64,000 nucleotides of DNA. Source: Arcobacter venerupis (GTDB lineage Bacteria > Campylobacterota > Campylobacteria > Campylobacterales > Arcobacteraceae). The translations under genes and the position numbers were made by a program. Of the stretch, positions 52,549 through 61,189 are shown piece by piece. The notes under the pieces were generated by a model, which had not been told where the DNA came from, ran no database searches, and saw only the letters and a list, made by a program, of their open reading frames with translations. The stretch is taken from positions 806,001-870,000 of the forward strand of contig NZ_CP053840.1 of NCBI RefSeq assembly GCF_013201665.1, given 5' to 3'. Each line of letters begins with the position of its first letter. Position 1 is the first letter of the stretch.

Positions 52549-54966
52549 ATGGAATTAGAAAATTATGATGAATTCCCACAAACTATACCTTTAATAATAG
52601 AAGATGATATATTTTTATATCCTTTTATGATTGCTCCTTTATTTTTAAGTAATGAAGACAATATTAAAGCAGTTGAATATGCTATTGAACATAACAAACT
52701 TGTAGTTGTTACTGTTTCAAAGCATGGGAAAGAAGGAAAAAGAGAAGCTGATTCTTTTTATGATGTAGGTGTTGTTGGAAATATAATGAGAAAAGTATCT
52801 TTACCTGATGGTAAAATAAAAGTACTTTTTCAAGGTTTAGTAAAAGGTCATATTTCAGAGTTTACTATGGAAAACTCTTTATTTGCAAAAGTTGATATTT
52901 TAAGAAGTGAAGAAGCAAATCCTGAGAGTATTAAATCTGTTATTGAAGTATTGATTGAAAATGTAAAAAAACTATCAAGATTAAATATTAAGTTTCCAGC
53001 TGATTTAGTAAAAACTATTGAAGAAAATGATGATGCTACAAGAATTGCAGATTTAATTTCATCTGTTTTAAAAGTGAAAAAAGATGAAGCTTATAAACTA
53101 TTTGCCCAAACAAATATTGAACAAAGACTGTTTGATATTATTGAAGTAATTAAAAAAGAGATTGAATCTTTTAAAATTCAAAAAGAAATTACTCAAAAAG
53201 TAAACTCAAAAATTGAAAAAACTCACAAAGACTACTTTTTAAAAGAACAAATTAAAGCTATTCAAAAAGAACTTGGAAGTGATAATCAAAAAGATGAAGA
53301 GATTAAAGCTTACAAAAAAAGATTAAAAGCTAAAAAAGAGTTTATGCCAAAAGAAGCTTATAAAGAGACAAAAAAACAAGTTGAAAAACTTGGAAGAATG
53401 AATCCAGATTCTCCTGATGCTTCACTTTTACAAACTTATGTTGAGCAAGTTTTAGATATTCCTTTTGGTGAATATGCAAATGAAAAAATATCTGTAAAAA
53501 ATGTTGAAGAACAATTAAACAAAGACCATTATTCACTATTAAAACCAAAAGAGAGAATCTCTGAATATTTTGCTGTTAAACAACTACTTGAGCAAAGAAA
53601 TATTGAAGATTTAAAATCTAAAGGTACAGTTTTATGTTTTGTAGGACCTCCAGGTGTTGGTAAAACATCATTGGCAAACTCAATTGCAAAAGCATTACAA
53701 AGACCATTAATCAGAATTGCTCTTGGTGGGATGGAAGATGTTAATGAGTTAAGAGGACACAGAAGAACTTATGTTGGAGCAATGCCTGGAAGATTAGTTA
53801 AAGGTATTATTGACGCAAAAAAAATGAATCCTGTAATGGTTTTAGATGAAATTGACAAAATAGGAGCAAATCACAGAGGTGATCCAACTGCTGTTATGTT
53901 AGAGATTTTAGACCCTGAACAAAATCATGAATTTAGGGATTTATATCTAAATTTTCCACTTGATTTATCTCAAGTTATTTTTGTGTCAACTGCAAATGAT
54001 GTTAGAAAGATTCCAGCACCACTAAGAGATAGAATGGAATTTATTGAAATTTCATCATATACTCCAAATGAAAAATATCATATTGCAAAAGATTATTTAA
54101 TTCCTCAAGAGTTAGCAAAACATGGACTTCAAAAATCTGAAGTAAGTCTAAACAAAGCAACTATTGAGATGATTATTTCAAAATATACAAGAGAAGCAGG
54201 GGTTAGAAATTTACGAAGAGTATTCTCAAAACTATTTAGAAAAGTTGTAAAACAGATTTTAAATGATGACACAATTGAAAAAGTAACAATTGCTACAAAA
54301 GATTTAAAAGCATATTTAGATAATCCGATTTTTGAAATTGACCCAGCAGATAAGAAAAATTCTATAGGGATTGCAAATGGATTAGCATGGACTTCTGTTG
54401 GTGGAGATGTTCTTAAAATTGAAGCTATTAAATTAAAAGGAAAAGGTTCTCTATCAGTAACTGGAAATCTTGGAGAAGTTATGAAAGAGTCTTCAAGAAT
54501 CTCTTATTCAGTTGTAAAAGTTTTAATAGATAAGGGTGTTTTATTAATTGATAGTGAAATCATTCCAAAATCTTCACAAGAAATCACAGATAAAACTATG
54601 ATTGATCCAAGTGAAGTTTATAAAAGATATGATATTCACTTACATATTCCAGAGGGTGCAACGCCAAAAGATGGACCAAGTGCTGGTATTACAATGGCTT
54701 TAACAATAGCTTCGATTTTAGCTGAAAAGCCAATAAAATCAGATATTGCAATGACTGGTGAATTAACACTTTCTGGAAAAGTTTTACCAATTGGTGGATT
54801 AAAAGAGAAACTAATTGCAGCATACAAAGCAAAAATGAAAAAGGCATTAATTCCTAGAAAAAATTTCGAGAGAGATTTAGATGAAATTCCTCAAGAAGTA
54901 AAAGATGCAATGGAAATAAAAGCTGTTGATGTAATAGAAGATGTTTTAAAAGAAGCATTAGTATAA
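52549..54966 (+). CDS. lon: ATP-dependent protease Lon
   Basis: 805 residues, full length. An N-terminal LON substrate domain (IPLIIEDDIFLYPFMIAP), coiled coil, AAA+ module with Walker A GPPGVGKTS and Walker B VMVLDEIDK, and the serine-lysine protease domain with TPKDGPSAGITMA (catalytic Ser) and the Lys in the GLKEKLIAAYKAKM region. It degrades misfolded and regulatory proteins. Confidence 0.97.
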   Translation: MELENYDEFPQTIPLIIEDDIFLYPFMIAPLFLSNEDNIKAVEYAIEHNKLVVVTVSKHGKEGKREADSFYDVGVVGNIMRKVSLPDGKIKVLFQGLVKGHISEFTMENSLFAKVDILRSEEANPESIKSVIEVLIENVKKLSRLNIKFPADLVKTIEENDDATRIADLISSVLKVKKDEAYKLFAQTNIEQRLFDIIEVIKKEIESFKIQKEITQKVNSKIEKTHKDYFLKEQIKAIQKELGSDNQKDEEIKAYKKRLKAKKEFMPKEAYKETKKQVEKLGRMNPDSPDASLLQTYVEQVLDIPFGEYANEKISVKNVEEQLNKDHYSLLKPKERISEYFAVKQLLEQRNIEDLKSKGTVLCFVGPPGVGKTSLANSIAKALQRPLIRIALGGMEDVNELRGHRRTYVGAMPGRLVKGIIDAKKMNPVMVLDEIDKIGANHRGDPTAVMLEILDPEQNHEFRDLYLNFPLDLSQVIFVSTANDVRKIPAPLRDRMEFIEISSYTPNEKYHIAKDYLIPQELAKHGLQKSEVSLNKATIEMIISKYTREAGVRNLRRVFSKLFRKVVKQILNDDTIEKVTIATKDLKAYLDNPIFEIDPADKKNSIGIANGLAWTSVGGDVLKIEAIKLKGKGSLSVTGNLGEVMKESSRISYSVVKVLIDKGVLLIDSEIIPKSSQEITDKTMIDPSEVYKRYDIHLHIPEGATPKDGPSAGITMALTIASILAEKPIKSDIAMTGELTLSGKVLPIGGLKEKLIAAYKAKMKKALIPRKNFERDLDEIPQEVKDAMEIKAVDVIEDVLKEALV

Positions 54967-54970
54967 ATAG

Positions 54971-55564
54971 ATGAAAAGAGGAGCTAGAGATAGTGTACTT
55001 GTAAATAATTTTTTTACTATAGCTTCTATCGTACTTATTTCTATCACTATGATGTTATACTCAAAATATATCGCAAATGATGATTATGACGAAGTCACAA
55101 AAGAGAGAGTTATTCCTCTTTCTTGTGAAAAAGAGATTTTTACAGTCTCAAAAGTTTATAATCAAGACCTTCTAAATAAGTCTATGAAAGCTTTAAATAA
55201 AGGTTTTTATAAAATAGAAGGCTCTTACAAAAAATCCCAGCAAACACAATCTATTATTGAAGATTTTATCTCTTTGAATGAATTAAATAGTTATTATGTA
55301 AAAGCTATTGAAAAACCTCCAAAGCCAAATATTGAAAAATATTTAACTATAAAATATGAAATAATAGAGAACGATAAAAAAGACCAAAACAAAAAAACAA
55401 GTGATTGTAAATTTTGTTCAGGAGCTATTTTAACTTCATTTTTAGCAGATGATAAAGAGATTTTCAAGTTTTATACAGATTTTAAATATTATGACAAAAA
55501 TGAGATAGCTTCAAAAATAGATTGCACAATAAAGGTATATAAAAACAATGTTAAAAAACTTTAG
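54971..55564 (+). CDS. Membrane-anchored protein of unknown function
   Basis: 197 residues; one TM near the N terminus (FFTIASIVLISITMMLYS), then a polar domain with paired Cys (SDCKFCSGA) and other Cys (LSCEKE, IDCTIK). It starts five bases after lon and overlaps the rhomboid gene by 17 bases, so it is part of that operon. No family recognised. Confidence 0.65.
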   Translation: MKRGARDSVLVNNFFTIASIVLISITMMLYSKYIANDDYDEVTKERVIPLSCEKEIFTVSKVYNQDLLNKSMKALNKGFYKIEGSYKKSQQTQSIIEDFISLNELNSYYVKAIEKPPKPNIEKYLTIKYEIIENDKKDQNKKTSDCKFCSGAILTSFLADDKEIFKFYTDFKYYDKNEIASKIDCTIKVYKNNVKKL

Positions 55565-56090
55565 CAAAAAAGATTTCACTGCCACAAATGTTCTAATAAC
55601 AATTACAGTTTTAATGTATATTATTCAAATAAATATTTCAAATGGTGGTTTATTATTTGGATTAAATCTATATTTTTTAGTATATGGTTTTTGGTGGCAA
55701 CCACTCAGTTCTATGTTTGCCCATGGAGGACTTGGACATCTTGGGATGAATATGTTTGTTCTTTGGCAATTTGGAAATTTACTTGAAAGATTTATGGGTG
55801 CTAAAAAGTTTGTTGCTTTATATTTAATAACTGGATTATTAACTTCAATTTTATCATTTGCATATATATATTATGTAGACCATAATGTAAATTTAGTTGG
55901 AGCATCAGGAGCAATTTGTGCTTTACTTGGGTATTTAGCTTATTATGATAAAGCCCAAAGAGGTGGAATAATAACTTGGATTTTATTAATCTCGGTTGCG
56001 CCGCTGATAATTGGGCTTCCAATTGCTTGGTATTCTCACTTTATTGGTTTAGGAATTGGATTTTTATATGCAATTATTACAAAAAGATAA
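55548..56090 (+). CDS. Rhomboid family intramembrane serine protease
   Basis: 180 residues, six TM helices. Catalytic Ser in LVGASGAICALLGYL and His in AWYSHFIGLGIGFL; also FAHGGLGHLGMNMFVLW, the typical loop-1/TM2 block. It cleaves membrane proteins within or near the bilayer. Start overlaps the preceding membrane-protein gene. Confidence 0.9.
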   Translation: MLKNFSKKDFTATNVLITITVLMYIIQINISNGGLLFGLNLYFLVYGFWWQPLSSMFAHGGLGHLGMNMFVLWQFGNLLERFMGAKKFVALYLITGLLTSILSFAYIYYVDHNVNLVGASGAICALLGYLAYYDKAQRGGIITWILLISVAPLIIGLPIAWYSHFIGLGIGFLYAIITKR

Positions 56091-56252
56091 TTAGTTATTT
56101 ACAAAATAAGTTACTATACTCATAACAAATAAAACAAAAGCAATGCCTACAAATACATCTTTTAGGGTTACTGTTGGGTTTAAAATTCCACAGTAGGGAC
56201 ATTGTCTTTTTTTTGGTTCGATTTCATTTTTACAATTTTTACAAGTTGCTAT
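56091..56252 (-). CDS. 53-residue zinc-ribbon membrane protein with non-AUG start
   Basis: An unlisted short frame reading ATCKNCKNEIEPKKRQCPYCG, then a TM helix (VFVGIAFVLFVMSIVTYFV). CxxC/CPYCG forms a zinc ribbon. In frame, the codon where ATG is expected reads ATA (ATC is directly before it); AAAGG lies seven bases upstream. A single transition would make ATG-GCA. So this may be a real gene with an AUA/AUC start or one recently losing its start. Confidence 0.45.
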   Translation of the reverse strand: MATCKNCKNEIEPKKRQCPYCGILNPTVTLKDVFVGIAFVLFVMSIVTYFVNN

Positions 56253-56346
56253 GATTTATCCTTTTGAAATTTTTGAAATAGTAACATATTTTATAGTTTT
56301 AAATGATTAATTAATGTTTTGATAAACTAACAAAAAAGGATAAAAA

Positions 56347-56541
56347 ATGCAAGAGATACATATCCAATGTCCATATTGCTTACAGGCAATTTCGATTCTT
56401 TTAGACACAGGTATTTATGGACATGAAACTGTTGTTGATGATTGTGAAGTCTGTTGTCGACCAATTGAAATCTCTTATATCGTTGAAGATGGAGAGATAA
56501 AAACCTATTCTTATAATAGTATTGAAGGAAATGAATTTTAA
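56347..56541 (+). CDS. CPXCG-motif zinc-binding small protein
   Basis: 64 residues: IQCPYCLQAISILLD then CEVCCRPIEI; two CxxC pairs make a zinc site. Such CPXCG proteins are common small proteins of unknown function. Its stop codon overlaps the start of the phosphatase gene (TAATG). Confidence 0.85.
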   Translation: MQEIHIQCPYCLQAISILLDTGIYGHETVVDDCEVCCRPIEISYIVEDGEIKTYSYNSIEGNEF

Positions 56542-56996
56542 TGGAAGTAAAGTCAATTTTATTTGTGTGTTTAGGAAATATTTGCCGTTCGCCACTTGCC
56601 GAGGGAATTGCAAAAAATTATATAAAAGAGAAAAATTTAAATTTAGTGATTGAAAGTGCTGGAACTGGACATTGGCATATTGGTGAAAAACCTTGTGATA
56701 ATTCGATAAAAGTTGCACTTTTAAATGGTGTCGATATTTCAAAGCAAAAAGCTCAACAAGTAAAAAAGTCAGACTTTAAAACCTTTGATTTAATAGTTGG
56801 TCTTGATGATAGCAATATTTCAAATTTAAAAAACTTAGGTTGTAAAAATCCTATAAAACTTGGTGATTTTGGTTTTAATGGAGAGTGTGTTCCTGATCCA
56901 TATTTTTTTGATGGATTTGAAGGTTTTGATAAAGTTTTTGAGATGATTGATGTTTGTGTTAGAAATTTGATTGATGAGAAAGTAAAGAGCGCTTAG
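56541..56996 (+). CDS. Low-molecular-weight protein-tyrosine phosphatase
   Basis: 151 residues. The CX5R loop is VCLGNICRSPLAEG (Cys10, Arg16); general acid Asp in CVPDPYFFDGFEGFD. LMW-PTPs dephosphorylate tyrosine-phosphorylated proteins, often polysaccharide-export kinases, or arsenate-like targets. It overlaps the CPXCG gene. Confidence 0.92.
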   Translation: MEVKSILFVCLGNICRSPLAEGIAKNYIKEKNLNLVIESAGTGHWHIGEKPCDNSIKVALLNGVDISKQKAQQVKKSDFKTFDLIVGLDDSNISNLKNLGCKNPIKLGDFGFNGECVPDPYFFDGFEGFDKVFEMIDVCVRNLIDEKVKSA

Positions 56997-57006
56997 GCTT
57001 CTTTAC

Positions 57007-58092
57007 TTATTTAACTTTTTTGTGAGCTAAAACCCATAATTCAACTTTTTCAGTCTCTCTTGAATCTGTTCTTTGAGTTCTTCTTGATGAAGCTCTTACT
57101 TCTCGTCTTAAGTGTAAATCTTTTCTAAATCTATTATTTTTTTGTAGTTCTTCTATTATTGGATGAGTGCTTTGATTATCTACTTCTTGAGCAAGATTTG
57201 AGAATATTAAAACTAATTTTCCATCTTCTTTTAGATATTTTTTTGCTTCTTCGAAAAACCTTGGAAATAGGTCTTCTTCATAATACATAGCTTTATCAAT
57301 TCCCTCTTCTAAATTATGTTTTGCCAATAACCAAGGAGGATTAAATACAATTACATCTACTTTTCTATCAAAATCTCCAAATAAATCACAGTGATTTAGA
57401 GTTATTTTCTTTTGGAAATCTAATCTTCTGCCATCTTTATAAACGCCAATAATCGCATTTTTGTTTGTATCAGTTGCATAAACATTTTCAAAACCATTTT
57501 GAATTAATTGATATGTTAAAATACCACTTCCCACACCAATATCAATGGCATTATCTTTAGGTCCATCATATTTTTTTAACCACTTATCAAACAGTTTTAA
57601 ATGGTCAAATCTTGTTGGGAAATATGTTCCATAATATGGATGAATCGTTAAATTCAAAGTTTTAATCTCAAGACCTTTTTCATGCCATTGCCATGAACTA
57701 TTCATTCCTTGAACTTCAGGAAAAGATATATAAAACTCTGAAACATCTGGATAAAGTGATTCTAACCAGCCAATATTTGGAGCTTTTTTAACATCTAGTT
57801 TATTATCTTTTACTTTGATTAGTAATCTGTGTGAAGCTTTTCTAAAAGCTGCTCGATAATCTCGTTGTCCTTGAAAGCTTTTGTCATTGAATTTTTCTGA
57901 AAGATTCTTTTTTAGTTCAGCAAGAACTTGTAACCCATTACTGTAATATTCTTCAACAAAAACATATTTTCCTGCAATCATTTGCGCAACAACTGATTGA
58001 GTATCCATTTTTCTATAAAATTTTATACCTTCGATTGGCGAAGTTATAATATTAGGTCTATCTGGTTTGATAGATTGTAAATTTGTAGCCAT
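57007..58092 (-). CDS. SAM-dependent methyltransferase with NPPW motif
   Basis: 361 residues. Motif I AIDIGVGSGILTYQL, motif II/III VYATDTNKNA, and motif IV VFNPPWLL, which marks N-methyltransferases acting on glutamine, adenine or guanine of proteins or RNA (RlmG/PrmC-like). The N-terminal ~150 residues precede the catalytic domain. Target not predictable. It ends 11 bases from the convergent LMW-PTP gene. Confidence 0.82.
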   Translation of the reverse strand: MATNLQSIKPDRPNIITSPIEGIKFYRKMDTQSVVAQMIAGKYVFVEEYYSNGLQVLAELKKNLSEKFNDKSFQGQRDYRAAFRKASHRLLIKVKDNKLDVKKAPNIGWLESLYPDVSEFYISFPEVQGMNSSWQWHEKGLEIKTLNLTIHPYYGTYFPTRFDHLKLFDKWLKKYDGPKDNAIDIGVGSGILTYQLIQNGFENVYATDTNKNAIIGVYKDGRRLDFQKKITLNHCDLFGDFDRKVDVIVFNPPWLLAKHNLEEGIDKAMYYEEDLFPRFFEEAKKYLKEDGKLVLIFSNLAQEVDNQSTHPIIEELQKNNRFRKDLHLRREVRASSRRTQRTDSRETEKVELWVLAHKKVK

Positions 58093-58213
58093 ATAATTAT
58101 TCCCTTTATCTAGTGTGGCAGTTTATTGTATGCTGGCTTAGGTTTGGGTTGGAATTAGGAAATATTGATGTTTTGTACAAGAAATAGTAAAACGATTGTT
58201 TTAATATCTGCAT

Positions 58214-58300
58214 AAATTGAATATTATAATATTCAAAAATACAAATTGAACACTATAATATTCAAAAATATAAATTGAACACTATAATATTCAAAATTAG
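58214..58300. repeat. Three tandem 29-bp iterons upstream of the SatD gene
   Basis: Units start at 58214, 58243 and 58272, exactly 29 bases apart, with the form AAATTGAA(T/C)A(C/T)TATAATATTCAAAA. Unit 1 contains a perfect 20-bp palindrome TTGAATATTATAATATTCAA (58217-58236); units 2 and 3 keep it with two mismatches. They lie 12-98 bases before the TATAAT promoter (58312-58317). They are contiguous without spacers, so not CRISPR; they are likely operator sites. Confidence 0.85.
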
Positions 58301-58311
58301 ATTAGTTCTGT

Positions 58312-58317
58312 TATAAT
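58312..58317 (+). promoter_or_regulatory. -10 box of the SatD-TM pair
   Basis: TATAAT 31 bases before the ATG at 58348 and 12 bases after the iteron block. Confidence 0.5.
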
Positions 58318-58347
58318 ATATAAAATTTTATGTAAATTGGAAATAAA

Positions 58348-59025
58348 ATGGAGAAACATTTTATATTAATGGGTGATATTATTAATAGCAGAAAAATAGA
58401 TGAAGAACAATTATGGACAGATTTAAATGATGTAATTAATAATGCTAAAGAAGAGTTTAATGAAAGTATTTTATCTTCTTTAGAGATTAAAATTGGTGAT
58501 GAATTTCAAGTTATTATGAAAGATATTAATTCTTTATTGTCATTATTATTGTATTTGGATATATATTTTAGATATAAAAAGATTAACTGCAGATTTGCTA
58601 TTGGTTTTGGAGATGTTACTGGGGATATTAACTATAAATCTGCATATAACATGTTAGGAATGGGATTAACAAATACAAATGAATTATTAAATAATAAAAA
58701 AGAAAAATATAGTTTTTTTATTCAAGATGATATTTATAAAACAATTTTATTAAATACTATAGGAATTTTGTTAGAAGATACTTTATCTAATTTAACTAAT
58801 AAGCAAATTTTATTTTTATTTTATAAAATAATTCAGAAAAGTAATATGGATGAGCTGGAATTAAAAATGGGAACAGGGGAAAGAAATTTATATAATTATT
58901 TTGAACGTTCTAAATATAATTTAATAAGAAGAATTTTTGGTCAAATATCTAGTATTTTTATTTTTGATGAAGAGTCTTTAAAAAGAAAATATTTTAATGA
59001 ATTTAAAATTAATATAGGGAAATAA
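58348..59025 (+). CDS. SatD family protein with cyclase-like motifs and C-terminal HTH
   Basis: 225 residues. N-terminal domain: FILMGDIINSRK (Asp10), LEIKIGDEFQVIMKD (Asp51), CRFAIGFGDVTGDI, NMLGMGLTNTNELL. This matches the order and spacing of class III nucleotidyl cyclases (DIxxS/T, KxxGDxF, IGxxxGxVxGDI, GxxVNxAxxL): the two metal-type Asp are 41 residues apart against about 44. The transition-state Asn/Arg positions read Thr108/Glu112, so ordinary cyclase activity is doubtful. The C-terminal segment (LTNKQILFLFYKI, ERNLYNYFERSKYNLIRRIF) looks like a helix-turn-helix that could bind the iterons. A four-base gap leads to the membrane gene. Confidence 0.72.
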   Translation: MEKHFILMGDIINSRKIDEEQLWTDLNDVINNAKEEFNESILSSLEIKIGDEFQVIMKDINSLLSLLLYLDIYFRYKKINCRFAIGFGDVTGDINYKSAYNMLGMGLTNTNELLNNKKEKYSFFIQDDIYKTILLNTIGILLEDTLSNLTNKQILFLFYKIIQKSNMDELELKMGTGERNLYNYFERSKYNLIRRIFGQISSIFIFDEESLKRKYFNEFKINIGK

Positions 59026-59029
59026 TAAA

Positions 59030-59482
59030 ATGATAGAAGATAAATTTATAAAATTTTTATTAGCAATTACTTTTTTAGGTCTTTCAATATGTTTTCTGTA
59101 TATTGGTAATCAGATTATTAAATATTTTTTATTTAAATCTAGAGTACTTGATACAACAACAGTTTCCCAAGAGGATTCTGAACCTTTAAAAAATGGTAGT
59201 AGAATTGGATTCTATGAAAGAGTTTTGTATTTTATTGGGATAGTAACTCAGAATTGGATATTAGTAAGCTTAGTTATTGGACTAAAAACAATTTCACGGT
59301 ATCAAAAGTTAGATAATCAAAATAATGCAGAGTATTTTTTAATAGGTTCTTTGTTAAGTCTTATTTATTCAATAATTGTATCTATGTTATTTATATTTTC
59401 TTATAAAATATTTGGAATTGAATACTTAGACTATATTTATAATCTAACTGTTCATAATATAAATGTTGTTAATTTAAAATGA
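59030..59482 (+). CDS. Small multi-TM partner of the SatD-like protein
   Basis: 150 residues with about four TM helices (LLAITFLGLSICFLYIGNQII in part, YFIGIVTQNWILVSLVIGL, FLIGSLLSLIYSIIVSMLF). The segment GFYERVLYFIG...LKTISRY...AEYFLIGSLLS strongly recalls the C-terminal part of DUF3307-type membrane proteins that accompany SatD genes in other bacteria; the larger N-terminal domain is missing. Function unknown; it may be an effector or receptor controlled by the SatD product. Confidence 0.65.
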   Translation: MIEDKFIKFLLAITFLGLSICFLYIGNQIIKYFLFKSRVLDTTTVSQEDSEPLKNGSRIGFYERVLYFIGIVTQNWILVSLVIGLKTISRYQKLDNQNNAEYFLIGSLLSLIYSIIVSMLFIFSYKIFGIEYLDYIYNLTVHNINVVNLK

Positions 59483-59592
59483 ATTCAAAAAACTGTAAAG
59501 ATATTTAACAAGATAATCTTCATCCTCTTTTATGTTCTCTTTTGGTAAGCTTCTTGCATATTCAAACAAATATTTATTAAAAGAGAAAAATT

Positions 59593-61044
59593 ATGAAATT
59601 AAACGAACTAAAACTTGAAGTTGATTACTTTGAGTTTGATGAAAAGTATTATCACAAAGTAAATCCTACGCCTTTAAAAAATCCTAAATTTGTATCATTT
59701 AACCCACTTGCTTGTGACTTAATAAATCTTGATTATTCTGAGTGTGAAACTTCAGATTTTGTGGATTTTATAAATGGAAGTAAGATTTTAGAAGGTTCAA
59801 TTCCTTTTGCTATGGCTTATGCTGGGCATCAATTTGGTTATTTTGTTCCACAACTTGGAGATGGTCGAGCTATAAATTTGGGAAGTGTAAACAACTGGCA
59901 TTTACAAACAAAAGGTTCAGGACTTACTCGATATTCACGAAGTGGTGATGGAAGAGCGGTTTTACGTTCATCAATTCGAGAATATCTTATGAGCGAAGCG
60001 ATGTTTGGTCTTGGAATTCCAACAACTAGAGCTTTGGGAATTATTGATTCTGATTCTTTTGCTCATAGGGATTGGGAACAAGAGTCTTGTGCGATAGTTC
60101 TTCGAATGTCACCATCTTGGATTAGAGTTGGAACTTTTGAGTTTTTTGCTCGAAGTAGGGATAAAGAGACAATCTCTCAACTGGCTGATTATGTGATAAA
60201 ACAGTCATATCCACATTTGGAAAATCAAGAGAACAAATATGAAAAAATGTTTTATTCTTTAGTAGATAAAACAGCTGAACTAATAGCCTTATGGCAAGTT
60301 TATGGATTTCAACATGGAGTTATGAATACTGATAATTTTTCTCTTGCTGGACTTACAATTGATTATGGTCCTTATGCTTTTATGGATTATTTTGAGAAAA
60401 ACTCTATTTGTAATCACTCAGATGAAGAGGGGAGATACTCTTATAATAACCAACCTTATGTTGCTAGATGGAATCTATTTGCGTTAATTAGTGCTTTAAA
60501 ATTGATTTGTGATGAGAGTAAATTAGAATCTTATATGAAAGCATTTTTACCACAACATGAAAAAGTATATTTAGATTTAATGAACAAAAGATTAGGTTTG
60601 GATGCTTCAAAAAGTGGAAATTCAAATCTTCATTTGATTTTAGAATTACTTGGAAGTTTAGAAAATGCAAAGATGGATTACAATGTTTTCTTTTATAGAT
60701 TAACTCATCTTAAATCTTTTGATGATTTATGTTCTATTCTTGATATAGCAGTTTTTCAAGAGCCACTTAAAAAATGGTTTGAATCTTATAAAAAAGTTTG
60801 TGATGAACAAAAAACAACTTTTGAATCAAGATTTGAAGTTATGAAAAAAGTAAATCCAAAATATATTTTAAAAAACTATATTTTGCAAGAAGCTATTGAA
60901 AAAGCCCATGAGGGAGACTATACTTTGGTAAATGATTTACTAAAAATTGCTCAAAATCCCTATGATGGGCATCCTGCTTTTGAAAGATATGCACAGCCGA
61001 CTCCAATGAAACATGCAAATATAAAACTATCTTGTTCTTCTTAA
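59593..61044 (+). CDS. selO: Protein adenylyltransferase SelO (YdiU family)
   Basis: 483 residues. Pseudokinase motifs: GDGRAINLG, LQTKGSGLTRYSRSGDGRAVLRSSIREYL (in parts QTKGSGLT, YSRSGDGRAV), HGVMNTDNFSL (catalytic loop) and TIDYGPYAFMD (metal motif). The C terminus ends LSCSS, where many homologues have selenocysteine; here it is Cys. It AMPylates proteins in redox stress. Monocistronic. Confidence 0.93.
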   Translation: MKLNELKLEVDYFEFDEKYYHKVNPTPLKNPKFVSFNPLACDLINLDYSECETSDFVDFINGSKILEGSIPFAMAYAGHQFGYFVPQLGDGRAINLGSVNNWHLQTKGSGLTRYSRSGDGRAVLRSSIREYLMSEAMFGLGIPTTRALGIIDSDSFAHRDWEQESCAIVLRMSPSWIRVGTFEFFARSRDKETISQLADYVIKQSYPHLENQENKYEKMFYSLVDKTAELIALWQVYGFQHGVMNTDNFSLAGLTIDYGPYAFMDYFEKNSICNHSDEEGRYSYNNQPYVARWNLFALISALKLICDESKLESYMKAFLPQHEKVYLDLMNKRLGLDASKSGNSNLHLILELLGSLENAKMDYNVFFYRLTHLKSFDDLCSILDIAVFQEPLKKWFESYKKVCDEQKTTFESRFEVMKKVNPKYILKNYILQEAIEKAHEGDYTLVNDLLKIAQNPYDGHPAFERYAQPTPMKHANIKLSCSS

Positions 61045-61045
61045 A

Positions 61046-61069
61046 TTAATAGTTCAAAAGAGCTATTAA
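61046..61069 (+). terminator. Hairpin after selO
   Basis: TTAATAGTTC pairs with GAGCTATTAA (one G-U) around an AAAA loop; only a short T-rich tail, so termination is likely but not strong. Confidence 0.5.
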
Positions 61070-61085
61070 TTATTTTAAATATTTA

Positions 61086-61100
61086 TTGACCATTGGTCAA
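61086..61100. promoter_or_regulatory. TetR-type operator 1
   Basis: TTGACCATTGGTCAA, a near-perfect palindrome with the TGACC half sites, 30 bases upstream of the -10 box. Confidence 0.65.
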
Positions 61101-61129
61101 AAATTCAAAATAAATTAAGTTTCTCTTAG

Positions 61130-61161
61130 TATACTTTCAAACTTGACCGACGGTCAGTCAA
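61130..61161 (+). promoter_or_regulatory. -10 box and TetR-type operator 2
   Basis: TATACT (61130-61135) is followed by TTGACCGACGGTCAGTCAA (61143-61161), whose core TGACCGACGGTCA is palindromic. A regulator bound here would cover the transcription start, and operator 1 shares its half sites. Confidence 0.65.
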
Positions 61162-61189
61162 TAAAAAATAATATTTTTTAAGGATAATC

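Noticed and set aside
58214-58300. CRISPR-like short repeats
   Set aside because: The three 29-bp units are contiguous with no spacers and no cas genes nearby, so they are operator-type iterons.
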